DNA of 64,000 bases from Spinacia oleracea (GCF_020520425.1 NC_079492.1:105559157-105623156), one strand, 5' to 3'. Counted from the stretch's first letter, positions 35,352-47,178 are shown. Notes: generated by a model from the sequence alone, not told the origin. Numbers and translations: made by a program.

Positions 35352-35729
35352 GGCTCTGTTTGGCACACCATTTCAGGCATCTTAAATGATAAGGTGCTGA
35401 AATTTTAAGTCACCTTAAAGTATTAGAGTTGTTTGTCAAGCACCTTAAATAGAATATAAGGTTTTAAAAGTGACTTAAATTGAGACGTTACTCAAAGTAA
35501 TGTTTCAATTTAAGGTCCTTAAATTTTCATGTATTTTAGCTTCAAATTTTTATTTAAAATAATTTTTTTATAAATTTCCAGCTCCTTAAACCCTTAATTC
35601 TACCAAACAACTCATCTAATTAGGTACCTTATTAGTATCAGCACCTTATCAGTTTCAGCTACAACCTTTCCAGTTTCAGCTAACTTATCAGTTTCAGCTC
35701 TATTTCAATTAGTTTTGCCAAACATAGCC
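35352..35729. mobile_element. MITE with GGCTCTGTTTGGCA termini
   Basis: The left end GGCTCTGTTTGGCA pairs with the right end TGCCAAACATAGCC. TAA flanks both sides (35349-35351 and 35730-35732), suggesting PIF/Harbinger. The interior has repeated CAGTTTCAGCT and CACCTTA words. 378 bp, no coding sequence. Confidence 0.82.
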
Positions 35730-35732
35730 TAA

Positions 35733-36454
35733 GAAGACACTAATAGCTTCAGCACATTCATCAAAGATATCCAATGCCGCCTCCACCTGTTTCATACATT
35801 ATGTTTGCTGTGAATCAAATAGATTGAGCCTAATTAATTAGCTAGATAGCTTCTATGTGTATAAATCATTTTAAGACTCAGCTCGCAACCTCTTTTTTAA
35901 ACGCGAGTTACATAAAAATTAGGATAATAATCTCTCAAAACTCGCAACTGCTGGCACATATACGCTCCATAGGCCATACCTTCCCCTACTTTTCAATTAT
36001 TGCATTCTAGTGATTATAATGAGCCATTGACTCATTATATTCCTTGGGGGGATTAAAAAAAATAAAAGGAAAGCCATGCAATATAAATTTTCATACACGT
36101 GAAGAGATTATTGCATTCTAGTGATTAGAAGCGCAACAAACCAATGAAATACAAAGTGATGATGAGTTTGCACCTGGCAAAGTGGGAAATGGGAGCAATC
36201 TCGATGTTCTCCAAATGTCTAAAGCTATGCTAAGAACAAAAACATTGGACCATCTATTATAAAGTTTATGGAACCTTATCTTCTAGATTAAAGTTGTTTA
36301 AGTTCATTCATAAAGTTGTAAAGAAATTTTATTCCAAATGAGCTCTTAAAATAACATATGGCAATGCTGAATTCCTGCTAACTTGTCTTTCTTTTTTACA
36401 TCCACTAAATTTAATTACATTTATAAAATAGAGTTTACATATTACTACAACTAC
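35733..36454. other. Intergenic, nothing recognised
   Basis: No gene, RNA gene or repeat boundary that I can support in this AT-rich stretch. Confidence 0.5.
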
Positions 36455-36456
36455 TA

Positions 36457-38675
36457 CCTCCGTTTTAAATAATCTTTACAGCTTTCGTTTTATTCTATTT
36501 TATTATTTTACTAGATTTTAGCCCTTGCGATGCACGGATTCTATTAAATTGTTATGTTTAAATAAAAATCCTATGTATATACCACTTTTATACATTAGAT
36601 TAGATTAGTTTTTTTTTATTTTGCATTGGTGAAGAAGGCTGGACGAGTGGAATGAGGGGGAGCGGCTCATTTTCGATTTTTTTTTATTATGAGAGTGTTT
36701 GTTTTTGGATGAAATTATATATGCGTAATATTAATAATTAATTAATAAAAATATCTACGTGACACTTAATCATTTCTTTACGTGGCACTCGACTTTTTTA
36801 ATTCAATATTAATTTTTAAATCTTATTTTTCATTGGCCGAAACCATTAGATTTTTCTACGTGGAGCTCTAATATTGGATTAATGTTTGATTTTAAATTGA
36901 ATTTTATTTCTTTTATTTTAGATTATTGTTTGATATTATATGAATTTTATTTTAGAATCATTTTTTAATTATTAGAGTGTTTGATTTTAGATGGAGTTCT
37001 ATATATTAGTAATTAATTAATTAATTAAAATATCTACGTGGCAACTAATTAATTATCTACATGGCAATCGATTATTTTTTAATTATTAGAGTGTTTGATT
37101 TTCGACGGAGTTGTATATATTAATAATTAATTAATTAAAATATCTACGTGGCACTTGATTTTTTTAATTCAAAAAGAAATTAGAAATCTTATTTTTCATT
37201 GGTCGAAACCATTAGTAATCCTAGCTGGCGCTCTAATCTTTCAGCAAATATGCCTCCTTTATATATGAGATTTAAGCCCGTGCGATGCACGAATTCTATT
37301 AAATTGTTATGTTTAAATAAAAATACTATGTATACCACTTTTATATATTAGATTAGATTATTTTTTGATTTTGCATTGAATTTCATTTTAGATTTTTTTA
37401 TTTATTATGAGAGTGTTTTTTTTTTGGATGAAATTGTATATACATAATATTAATAATTAATTAATAAAAAATGTCTACGTGACACTTAATCATTTCTTTA
37501 CGTGGCACTCGACTTTTTTAATTTAAAATTAATTTTGAAATCTTATTTTTCATAGGCCGAAACCATTAGATTTTTCTACGTGGCGCTCTAATATTGAATT
37601 AATGTTTGATTTTAAATTGAATTTTATTTATTTTATTTTAGATTATTGTTTGATTTTGGATGAATTTTATTTTAGATTTATTTTTTAATTATTAGAGTGT
37701 TTGATTTTAGATGGAGTTGTATATATTAGTAGTTAATTAATTAATTAAAATATCTACGTGACACCTAATTAATTATCTACGTGACAATCGATTAGTTTTT
37801 AATTATTAGAGTGTTTGATTTTCGACGGAGTTGTATATATTAATAATTAATTAATTAAAATATCTACGTGTTACCTAATTAATTATCTAGTGGCATTTGA
37901 TTTTTTTAATTCAAAAAGAAATTAGAAATCTTATTTTTCATTGGCCGAAACCATTAGTAATCCTAGGTGGCGCTCTAATATTTCAGCAAATATGCCTCAA
38001 TTGGCCGAAACCATTAGATTTTTCTACGTGGCGCTCTAATATTTGATTAATGTTTGATTTTAAATTGAATTTTATTTATTTTACTTTAGATTATTGTTTG
38101 ATTTTGGATGCATTTTATTTTAGATTTATTTTTTAATTATTGGAGTGTTTGATTTTAGATGGAGTTGTATATATTAGTAATTAATTAATTAATTAAAATA
38201 TCTACGTGACACCTAATTAATTATCTACGTGGCAATCGGTTATTTTTTAATTATTAGAGTGTTTGATTTTCGATGGAGTTGTATATATTAATAATTAATT
38301 AATTAAAATATCTACGTGGCATTTGATTTTTTTAATTCAAAAAGAAATTAGAAATCTTATTTTTCATTGGCCGAAACCATTAGTAATCCTAGGTGGCGCT
38401 CTAATCTTTCAGCAAATATGCCTCCTTTATATATGTAAATATTAGATTTATGAAAATAAAAATTTACTATCTTATCCTTCTTACCCCCAAAACATTTACA
38501 AAATTTCACTCACTTCCTTCTACTTTAATTATTTTTTTCCCTTACACCATCACATTTTTACACATATATCATACTTAATCCATATTTTATTACATCTATC
38601 TACCTTTTTACACACTTTTTTTTTATCTTAATATTTGCACAAATAGAAACTGTAAAGATTATTTTAAAACATAGG
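36457..38675. mobile_element. Stowaway-like MITE split by a Helitron array
   Basis: The left end CCTCCGTTTTAAATAATCTT (36457) and the inverted right end CCTATGTTTTAAAATAATCT (38675) match and continue TTACAG. TA flanks each end (36455-36456 and 38676-38677). The element's own sequence is only 36457-36510 and 38436-38675, about 290 bp; the rest is an inserted Helitron array. A clear case of nested insertion. Confidence 0.8.
36511..38435 (-). mobile_element. Head-to-tail array of non-autonomous Helitrons
   Basis: On the minus strand the array ends CTAG (36514-36511) with host T after it, preceded by a hairpin-like CCGTGCATCGCAAGGG. A first unit reaches back to TCTCATATATAAAGG (5' end at 37270), where a second 3' end with the CGTGCATCGCACGGG hairpin abuts directly. 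The second unit (37271 to about 38435) carries an internal duplication restarting at about 37998 and ends in a worn CATATATAAAGG. Each unit has internal 90-130-bp sub-repeats built on GTGTTTGATTTTAGATGGAG and ATCTACGTGGCA. No coding sequence. Confidence 0.8.
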
Positions 38676-38677
38676 TA

Positions 38678-38870
38678 AACAATACAAAATAAAATAAAAA
38701 TCACTAGGATTATTAGAGGCTCTTGCAAAAACAGAATAAGCTACCAAAAGGCCAAAGGGGTATAATTATCTTCTTTTATTAACCCTTGATTATTTATAGT
38801 TATTTATAACGTCGGATAGAGGTTATCCACCAAAGCCATTGTTTCTTGTAATTTCTTTGTAGAAGATTGT
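38678..38870. other. Intergenic, nothing recognised
   Basis: Short AT-rich stretch before the copia remnant. Confidence 0.4.
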
Positions 38871-40438
38871 GTTAAGGGAATTAGAATTAGGATATAATTC
38901 TGATCAATAGAGTTGGTATCCTACGCCTAGTAGGATTCGCATAACCCTTGTACTATATATTTGATGTAAGTAATACAATATGATCAAGCTTTCAAGTCAT
39001 AATCACATATTTCTCACGGTATCAAAAGCCATAAATATATAAACCCAATTTTTAATGGCAGATGATGATGTCACTCCGCCTCATCCGTCTAAGAGAACCG
39101 GACTAGATTCTCCGTTTTATCTAGGTAGTCAAGATCGTCCATGTGATTTTATCACACCAAATAAACTTCGTAATGATAATTATGATGAATGGGCCTGCGA
39201 TATTCAACCGCATTGGAAGCACTGCGAAAATTCGAGTTCTTGGATGGCACTATCAAAGCTCCCACCTCACAATGCACTCAATCAGATTGGAACAAAATCA
39301 ATGCCATTCTAGTTTCTAGATCACCAACACCATCGACCCTGAGGTAAAATCACAAATAACCAAATAAAGAGATCCCAAATGTCTATGGGATCATCTTAAA
39401 CAAAGATTTTCTGTTGTTAATGGTCCTATAATTCAACAAATTAAGTCATCTATTGCTCGTTGTAAACAAACAAAATCTATGCCGGTCTCTCAATATTATG
39501 GTAAACTCAATGCATTATGGGAATACTTAGGTAATCTTGAACCTATTATTACTTGTATGTGTTGTTCAAACTGTTCTGCTGCAGAGAAACACGTTCAACG
39601 ACGTGAAACGGCTAAACTACAAGAATTTTTGACGGCTAAACAAGGTAATCTTGAACCTATTATTACCTGTACGTGTTGTTAAATTTATGCTCAACAACGT
39701 ACAAATATTTTGTCTCAAGATCCTCTCCCTCCCTTGATCGGGCATACCAATTGGTCAAGCAAGACAAACGACTCCGGCATTCCCAATCCAAGTCGGTAGA
39801 CGGCCAACCTCGGGTCGTTGGGTTTTCGGTTCGTGCGCCTGCTAGCACGGAGATGCAAAAAATGTCTAGCAATAGTGACGTTCCTTTTTGCACAAATTTC
39901 CAAAAGGCAGGCCATGACTTATCCTCCCGTTGGGCCTTAAATACATGTTCTCATTGCAATAAATATGGTCATTCTAATGACACATGTTATGAACTTATGG
40001 GCTAACCCTGAATCTTGGACTGAGCGACCCAGCAGAAGCAGCCCAACACGTGGGCGAGGTGGAAAGTATCGTGGACACGGAAGGGGATCTGGAGGTCGTG
40101 GGCTAGCCCGCGCTAACGCGACCCACAATGTAGGAGGCATAGCGGCAAGTTGCAATGGATCAGGCATTGGGCCTTTTGCTCCCCTTTCCACGGATCAGGC
40201 CCAACAAATATTTACACCTGATCAGTGGAAGGCTATAGCATGCCTATTTGGCAGCACCCCTGTTCCGGACCATCGCCTTAATGGTAAGTTTAATACCAAA
40301 TTCTGGATAGCTGACACAGGAGCAACGCATCATGTCACAGGTGATAAGACTTGGTTATTTGATATTTAAGATATTTATGATAGTCCCGTTTCATTTCCCA
40401 ACGGCAAAACGGAGAATGCAATACAAGAAGGATCGGTC
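38871..40438 (+). pseudogene. Copia remnant D: LTR end, gag and start of protease
   Basis: 38871-39017 looks like the end of a 5' LTR (a worn TATA at 38960, ending TTTCTCA), followed by a primer-binding-like CGGTATCAAAAGCC. Gag starts at 39055 (MADDDVTPPHP) with the copia gag words NDNYDEWACDIQ and, after a frameshift near 39215, KFEFLDGTIKAP. A zinc knuckle CSHCNKYGHSNDTC is encoded at about 39950-39990 and the protease start WIADTGATHHVTG at about 40305. A segment around 39531-39568 is repeated at about 39644-39680 (GGTAATCTTGAACCTATTAT), an internal tandem duplication. Stops and shifts occur throughout. The reading continues to about 40438 (PVSFPNGKT), then breaks into an unrelated LTR. 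Confidence 0.85.
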
Positions 40439-40976
40439 CGGTCATCGGAAATATTATCGAAAACGGAAATATTATCGGAATCGGAAATATTATCGAAATC
40501 GAAAATATTGTAGGAATCGGAAATATTATCGGAAACGTAAATATAGTTCAAATAGGAAATAAATTCCGGAATTGGAAAACGAATCGGAAGCATGACGAGC
40601 GGCAGGCCGGCAAGCGAGCCAGCCCGCCGCTCGACTAGCCAGCGCCGAGCACAAGGCCCAGCGCCAGCGCCTAGCAGCTGGCCTGCGCATTGACGTGGGC
40701 GGCAAGGCAAACACGGACAGCAGAAGTGGCAATGCCAAGGCTTGCGCGGCAAGCAATGGTCGGCTAACTCAGCTTAGGCGCCAAGGGTACTTGCGCGGCA
40801 AGTAGCTTGGGCCACAAGCTATACGTTTTCCTTATCCTACATGATTAAGAGTTTTATGTTTATCCTTATACTTAAGTGTTTGGATTTTCTTAAAGTCTAA
40901 GAATTTGTGATCAACTCAATTCCTATTCTAAGGGTTTTAGTAATCCTAATTCTAGTAGGATACGACTATCTATTCC

Positions 40977-41043
<67 letters not shown>

Positions 41044-41363
41044 CCCATACATGGTCATAAATATAATACACAAACTTGAATACTTTTGCATATCACCAAA
41101 AGTGAGATCCCGAGTGGATAATACCTTGGACGATATCTTAGTTGGTTGAACCTAATGCGGATCCGAACGTGATGTGGACTATCTACGGAGGGGCGACATT
41201 TGGAGCTCTTTACTTGATCTTGTTCGGTTCGGGAGAAGTTAGGGAAGGCACGCATCACATAGTATGTATAATAAGTTATGTTAATTGATTATGTGACAAT
41301 TAATTTGAATTCTGGCAATTTATGATTTTTCCGCATGTCAATTAGATTGTTCATAACCTAACA
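40439..41363 (+). repeat. 5'-truncated LTR related to copia element B
   Basis: Begins inside the GGAAATATT minisatellite typical of the element B LTR (40440-40570), then the GC-rich island (40570-40800). It ends with the same words, GCGGATCCGAACGTG, GACTATCTACGGAGGGGCGA and TTGTTCATAACCTAACA. About 925 bp against about 1450 for the full LTR. It includes a (TA)n tract at 40981-41042. Its fusion to gag of remnant D makes a chimera, since the D LTR end is a different sequence. Confidence 0.85.
40981..41042. repeat. (TA)n microsatellite, 31 units
   Basis: An uninterrupted TA run inside the truncated LTR. It replaces the short TATAAATATG stretch found at that place in the element B LTRs, so it probably grew after insertion. 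Confidence 0.97.
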
Positions 41364-42018
41364 ATTACACATCTTCGAAGACAGTCGATTCGAGTCATTT
41401 CTTAGGAAAAAGTGTCTGGTCCTTTCTTGACCTCCTCACATTACTCAGCTAAAACGTACCCCTACCGCTAATTTTGCCGAAAAGACGGCCATATATTAGC
41501 AACAACTAACAAACTATTGATTGATTAAATTTATGGATGACATTGTAGCCCCAAATGATCATGAATAACAAATTAAACTAGCAGTTTCCCCTAAAATATA
41601 CCGTAATATACAAGTACTTTATAATGTGATGATCTAATATATAGCAAAGTATGACCTTTTTTATTGACATGGGTTAAAACTTAGATAAGGAAGCATTTCG
41701 GGCGCAATTAATGAGTTGATGGTGGAATATACTTGGGTAGTATGTTACGTATGTATCATATAATTCAGTAATTATGCAATTCTTTATGTTAGCCATGACT
41801 CAAGTTGTTGTCATGGTATTATAATATTATATAGAATTATAGATGAAGTCACCATTTCCAAAACCAAATTGATGAAGTTGTCTACTTGTCTGTAACGTAA
41901 TATAGCTGATAATCTACGTATTAGGAAGACAAGATAATAGATTTAAAGGGCGCCTCCACGAGAAACTGACTTTATTTAAAATATAACAAACTTACCTCAC
42001 TGAAGTCAAATATCAAAA
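41364..42018. other. Intergenic upstream of the tRNA gene
   Basis: AT-rich, with no gene or transposon end recognised. The last 50 bases contain CAA-type and A-rich stretches of the kind seen upstream of plant tRNA genes. Confidence 0.5.
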
Positions 42019-42090
42019 GGGCATTTGGTCTAGTGGTATGATTCTCGCTTAGGGTGCGAGAGGTCCCGAGTTCAATTCTCGGAATGCCCC
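42019..42090 (+). tRNA. tRNA-Pro (anticodon AGG)
   Basis: A 72-nt cloverleaf: acceptor stem GGGCATT pairs with AATGCCC, discriminator C, D arm within TGGTCTAGTGGTATGA (A box), anticodon stem CTCGC/GCGAG enclosing the loop TTAGGGT with anticodon AGG, T arm CCGAG/CTCGG with loop TTCAATT (B box). There is no intron and no encoded CCA, as expected for a nuclear gene. All stems are perfect, so it is likely functional. Confidence 0.97.
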
Positions 42091-42105
42091 TAAAATATTC
42101 TTTAG

Positions 42106-42114
42106 TTTTTTTTT
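42106..42114 (+). terminator. RNA polymerase III terminator of tRNA-Pro
   Basis: A run of nine T on the plus strand, 16 bases beyond the 3' end of the tRNA. Confidence 0.85.
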
Positions 42115-42141
42115 ACCATCAAATCAGCCCAAAAAGAAAAA

Positions 42142-42420
42142 CAGTTTTTTCATGAAATATCCTTGACGCGTCGTAAGTCTTTCGTTAAGCTAGTTTCAAA
42201 TTCACCAAATATACCTATTTTAAAACTTCTTTCACCAAATACTCCTATTCTAAAACTTAATTCACCAAATACTCATAATTTAAAATTACCCATTTTGATG
42301 CTCAACGGCTAGTTTTGTGTTTGAAAAGTTATTGTTTTCTTATAAATACCCATATTTTGAATGGTTATTGTAGTTTATAAATTATAGGCAGACTAGTTTA
42401 CAAAAAGTAGTTAAAGTTGT
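42142..42420. repeat. Partial terminal repeat of a Mutator-like element
   Basis: Shares with 43165-43520 the order TTCATGAAATAT, several CACCAAATAC(C/T)C words, TTTTGATGCTCAACGGCTAG and GAATGGTTATTGTAGTTTA. The opposite terminus is not found, so this is a second, broken member of the same family or the edge of an older element into which the one at 43165 jumped. Confidence 0.65.
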
Positions 42421-43155
42421 AATACAAATGGGGAATTGATGTTTGTAATCGTGAAGTGAAACCGTGAATGAGCAATAATTTCACATTTCATAAATCATCA
42501 TTGTGTTTGCATAATTACATATGCACAAAAACTCACAAACTATTGGTTAGCACTTCTATTTAGCTTCTTACAAAACATCTGTGCACAAAAACCTACATTG
42601 ATGTTTTCTACTTAATGCATACAAAAAGTTAAATAACAACAGCTAAATCACCAAAAAAAAAAAAAAAAAAAACTCCAAATGCGGCGCTTCATATTTGCTT
42701 GGACTTCTTCCCCTTTTGTGGTGCCTTAGAAGTACTTACACCATCAGAGGCAGCTGAAATGCATCCGAATATATTAACAGCAGACTGCAACCAAGAAACA
42801 CCATACCTACATATTTGCATTCATAATAGTTGTATCATACCAAGAGGCAAGAGAAGACTAAATGAAAGACATGACAGCGTAATAGAAGGATAAACCCAAG
42901 CTCATTGCACAAAAGTATGAAAGACTAGCACAAATAGCATCTTTAAAGTTTCAGACATGCATCACCCACGAAACAAATCTCTTTCTAGCCGAAAGCTGCA
43001 CGAGTAAGTCCGCATTAGATTTACTCCACCCTCAGAAAATGGCGGTTTAAATGGTTTTCTTGCTGAAAGAACTCGTGGCACCAATGATTGTCGTTCCACA
43101 ACAAGCTTTCCTCTTATCATTCATACAAACAATGAAACAAACAATAATTAATTCA
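42421..43155. other. Between the two Mutator-like repeats; possible terminal exon on the minus strand
   Basis: An A20 run is at about 42652-42671. On the minus strand an acceptor-like TTGCAG (about 42785) is followed by an open stretch ending KAPQKGKKSKQI and a stop near 42687. It has the look of a last exon but I do not recognise the protein. Nothing else is supported. Confidence 0.3.
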
Positions 43156-43650
43156 TTTTTACAACGGATATTATATTTCATGAAATGCGCACCCGAGTTT
43201 TGCAATATTTCACAAAACGCCCATCAAGTTTCAATAATTCATAAAATACCCCTCACAAATGACTTAATACCCAAGATACCCTTACTAATGACGGTGTTGT
43301 TAGTCCTGCATTAGTCTAGTTTCATAATTCATCAAATACCCCTATTTTAATACTTATTTCACCAAATACCCATATTCTGAAACATAATTCACCAAATACC
43401 CATAACTTTAAATTACCTTATTTTGATGCTCAACGACTAGTTTTTGTGTTTTAAAAATAGCCGTTGCTTATTGTTTGCTTATAAGTACCCTTTTTTGAAT
43501 GGTTATTGTAGTTTAGAAATTGTTTTCTTCCTTTCATATCATTTTTGTCATGAGTTTTCTTCCCAATTCATCATCCACACCCAATGAGTCCATGGACGTA
43601 AGAGTCCCAAACAAATTCCGTTATTGTGGGAGGAAATTTGTCATCGATCG

Positions 43651-46562
43651 TGTAATACCTCGTATTTTTATAATAATTATAAATATATTTTATTAAATTT
43701 ATAAAGCATTTTACGATTTTTAGAATTTATTTCGCATTTAAATATTATTTAAATGTATTTTAATTAATTAGAATATTTATTATTTTAATTAATTACGAAA
43801 CGAATTTAATTTTTCAATTCGGGAAATTTAATGGGTCGCAAGTAATTTTTAAAAGGTTGAATTGGGTTTTAAATGAAAAGTCCAACTCGTTTTATAAATC
43901 GAGCCCAATCAAAAGAATTTAATTCTAATCTTAAGGCTAGCCCAATCATTTAATTGCTAAGCCCAATGTCAAATTTCCAAGCCTAGCCCACTAGGCATAT
44001 GAGAGCCTATAAATAGGACTCTCCTCAATAAATGACCCCCTTGTTTTTCATTAAAGTCTCTCTCTCTTTTTCTTGCCCACACTCTTCCTCTCTTTGCTCT
44101 CTCCTTGTGCCCGGTTCCTCACCCGCACCGCACAGCACTCGCGTGCCGTGTTGCGTGCCTCGTTGCTCGCCCATCGCTCTCGCTCACTCCCTCTCTTGCT
44201 CGCAGCCCGCAACGCGCACTCGAGTGCCCTGCGTTGCTGCTCTGCTTGTTGCTGCTGCGTGCCTTGCGCTCGCGCCCAGCCTCGCCCTCTCGCCCTCGCC
44301 CTCGCCCTCGCGCCAGCCCTCGTCGTCCAGCCCTCGCGCCAGCGCGCGATGTGCCCCTACTCGTTGCCCCTTTGCCGCGCGCACACACACGATTGCGTGT
44401 GTGTGTTGTTTTGTTTCATTCGTTCAATTCTTTCGCCCAATCACATTAATTCGTGGTTGTTCCGTGCTATAGGCCGGGTTGGTATAATTCTCTTCTTCCT
44501 TACCTATTCTATTTCAATTTCATATTTTAAATTATATTATTATTATTGTTTTGAATAATTAAAATGCTAGGAATCGGTTGTGAACACCGTACTTTGAAGA
44601 TTTATATGTTTTGATTCATGAGCCGTATTTTAAATTATTAAAGCATGAATTTTCAGATTGGTTTATTTAATAAAGGTTTGATTTTTATGATGTTAAATTG
44701 GTTTTATTGAGAATTTCAAGTTAGGGTTTTAACCTAGACTTAATGGGTCAATTGATTAGCATAATTAGGTGATGAATTTAATTATGATAATAAATTATAT
44801 TTTCAGATTTATATAAAGGCTTAAAGTGTTGATTTTTATTGATTTTAAGGGCGGAAAAAGTATGTTTCATACTAGGGATTAGTTTTGCAAATTGAGACGA
44901 CTATTTTATTAAAGAACGATTCAATTCTAAAGTTTAAACAAGGTTTAATATTTTATAAAGTTGCTGGAAATTTAATGAACATGGAAATAATTAAAGTTTC
45001 ATTATTTTGGTGATAGGAGGTGATTTCTAAGTAAGTGCTCGTTTTTGCAAAGTGGCCCCTACGCTTAGATATTCAAGGTACGTACAAGTCTAGGGCGACC
45101 ACGCCATTTGTCAAAGACATTACATGATTGTTGTTGATGTGAATTAAATTATGTGGATTCATATTTGTTTTGGTGAACGATCATGTGGATTATTATATTG
45201 GAATAAATAAATTATTGGTTGAACAAGCATGTTGGGATTATTATGAGTATGGATTTCATTGTCAATCATGTTGTTCAATATTTATGCATGTATGGTTTGT
45301 TTCACATGCAAGGGATGAATTATTTATTGTTATGCTATTGTACGGGATGTCTAGCATACTTTTAAGCCAATTATTCGTACCACGTCGTACTATTTATTTT
45401 ACCACATGTGAAGGGTTAGCTCACGTAAGCCACCGCACATGTAGGGTTCAGTTGGGAATATTTTATATGAAATAAATTAGGAATTGTAGTGCAAGGGCAC
45501 AACCCTCATGTTAATAGGCATGATGTGGAATCTCACCTTTTGTGAGAAGGAACTTGGTAGTAATTTCACTACGTCTTGATTTATTGATCACAAGTCCTAA
45601 AGGATTAAAATGAGATTGTTTTGGTTGTCGTTTATTAATTGTATGTATGTACGTGTGTGTTCGAGTCTCGAGTTCACCATTAATTAATAAAATATTAATA
45701 AACGTAAAGTGCAACCAGAACAAGCTTCAAAACTCTTGAAACGTATATACCTTGAGTATGAACAATGGGGGAGACTTGCCGGAAAGCTTGATCTCCTAGT
45801 AATGATACAAGACATTGTTTCATTCATTATATGCGCTGGAATTCCGTCGGTATGGCCCGACACTTGGTATGGTCCGATATTTTATTGTTTATTATGGTGT
45901 TTGGTGGGATCCCAACACCCTTCCTTTATGGAATATTCTCTTGACCCGTTCGAATCTTATTCTAATTAAATTGTGAGTCAAGAGTCGAGTCAAGAGTAGA
46001 GTCTTGTATTCATGATTTACGTGTTAATTACTAAATGGCTTTTGCATGTTGATTAGTACTTAGTGAGTGATGTATGTTTATAGTTTTCTTTCACTCTAGT
46101 CTTGTAAGTACTCAGCTTTTTGCTGACTACGTGCTTTGTGTCTTTTGGTCATGACCTTTGCCTTAATCACCCTATGATGATCCTCATTTGCACCTGTATT
46201 GTTGGGGAGTAGAATAATATAGCAGGTTGGTAGATCGAAGTACGATCGAAATCATGTGGCTTAGGATGATTGAGAGAGTTGCATGCTTTCGTACTTTAAA
46301 ACTATTTTTATCTATACTTTAATTATGTTTGGGTTTTGTTGAATTTTTAATAATTTGGTTTTTGGGCCGTTATGGTTACAACTTGTAGGAGGCCTCGACA
46401 ATTTATTATTTATGTTTTTAAAAGTTAGTTGACATTAAATTCCGCTGCGTAATTCTGGTACTAGACTTAACCGTTATCACGGTGGCGGTAATACTTTAGT
46501 AATTCCTTTATTTTAAGTTGGAAAATGATTTTATAAAAGCAAGGAATTATTAGGGTGTTAAA
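43651..46562 (+). repeat. Solo LTR, probably Ty3/gypsy chromovirus (Tekay/Del-like)
   Basis: Starts TGTAATACCTCGTATTTTT, a start typical of Del/Tekay-type LTRs, and ends GGGTGTTAAA where GGTGTTACA would be canonical. The flanking 5-mers gatcg (43646-43650) and gatca (46563-46567) match at 4 of 5. No internal region remains, so it is a solo LTR of 2912 bp. It contains a TATA box, a CT-rich start region and a GC-rich island (44100-44400) with Ala/Arg/Ser/Pro-rich frames on both strands that I do not accept as genes. Confidence 0.8.
44008..44016 (+). promoter_or_regulatory. TATA box of the solo LTR
   Basis: CCTATAAATAGG lies about 40 bases upstream of a CT-rich stretch that is a plausible transcription start. 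This is the expected LTR promoter position. Confidence 0.7.
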
Positions 46563-47178
46563 GATCAGAAGCTCCGACACAACACTCAATCCACAAAGGA
46601 TCTACTACAAGTGTGATCCATGCAACAAGCTGAGATGGTGCAAAGGAGTAGTTAAGAAAGAAAACTCATGACAACTTGTAGGCATTAGAACAGCTTGTGG
46701 AACAGTTCTCCACTCCAACCTCCATTCTTGCAGTTCGTGTACAGATACTGACTGCAGACTCTTCTAGTGGCCCTTGGGAAGAAAACTCGTGACAAAAATG
46801 ATATAAAATTAACAAAACAATTTCTAAACTACAATAACCATTCAGAAAAAGGGTATTTACAAGCAATCAATAAGCAATGACTACTTTTCAAACACAAAAA
46901 CTAGCCGTTGAGCATCAAAATGAGTAACTTTAAGTTATGGATATTTGGTGAATTATATTTCAGAGTAGGGGTATTTGGTGAAATAAGTATTAAAATAGGA
47001 GTATTTGGTGAATTGTGAAACTAGGCTAACGGAGGACTAACGGCGTCGTCATTAGTAAGGGTATCTTGGGTATTAAGTCAACTGTGAGGGGTATTTTATG
47101 AATTATTGAAACTTGATGGTCATTTGGTGAAATATTGCAAAACCCGGGAGCATTTCATGAAATATCCGTTTTTACAAA

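Larger units (their letters stand above)
43550..46671 (+). pseudogene. GRF-type zinc-finger ORF, split by a solo LTR
   Basis: The first part, 43550-43650, starts with MSFLPNSSS and reaches KFRYCGRKFVI. The second part, 46568-46671, reads SDTTLNPQRIYYKCDPC and then LRWCKGVVKKENS before a stop. Together these match the GRF zinc-finger pattern (CxCG...NPxRxFYxCxxCxxxxWC). The first Cys of the CxCG pair is replaced (RYCG) and the frame is off by one at the join, so it is not functional. Short GRF ORFs occur widely in plant genomes, often within repeats. Presence inside a Mutator-like element suggests gene capture or a standard cargo of the family. The family match is seen in the sequence; capture is inference. 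Confidence 0.7.
43165..47169. mobile_element. Mutator-like element with long terminal inverted repeats
   Basis: The inverted repeats of about 350 bp are 43165-43520 and 46810-47169; both start CGGATATT and continue TTCATGAAATGC. A perfect 9-bp target duplication TTTTTACAA flanks the element (43156-43164 and 47170-47178). Long terminal repeats and 9-bp duplications are the Mutator signature. Inside are only a short GRF-type zinc-finger ORF and a solo LTR inserted into it; no transposase is present. Without the solo LTR the element would be about 1.1 kb. Confidence 0.92.

Noticed and set aside
36511..38435. CRISPR-like or satellite array
   Set aside because: The repeats are long, AT-rich and of uneven spacing, with Helitron ends at the borders; nothing resembles a CRISPR repeat or a centromeric satellite.
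44032..44558. Three overlapping frames rich in Ser, Pro, Arg and Ala, which could pass for a secreted protein
   Set aside because: They lie in the GC-rich part of a solo LTR just after its TATA box, overlap one another and their reverse strand, and show no domain.
45170..45475. 101-codon frame with Cys-rich and Tyr-rich parts
   Set aside because: It lies wholly inside the solo LTR and shows no domain.
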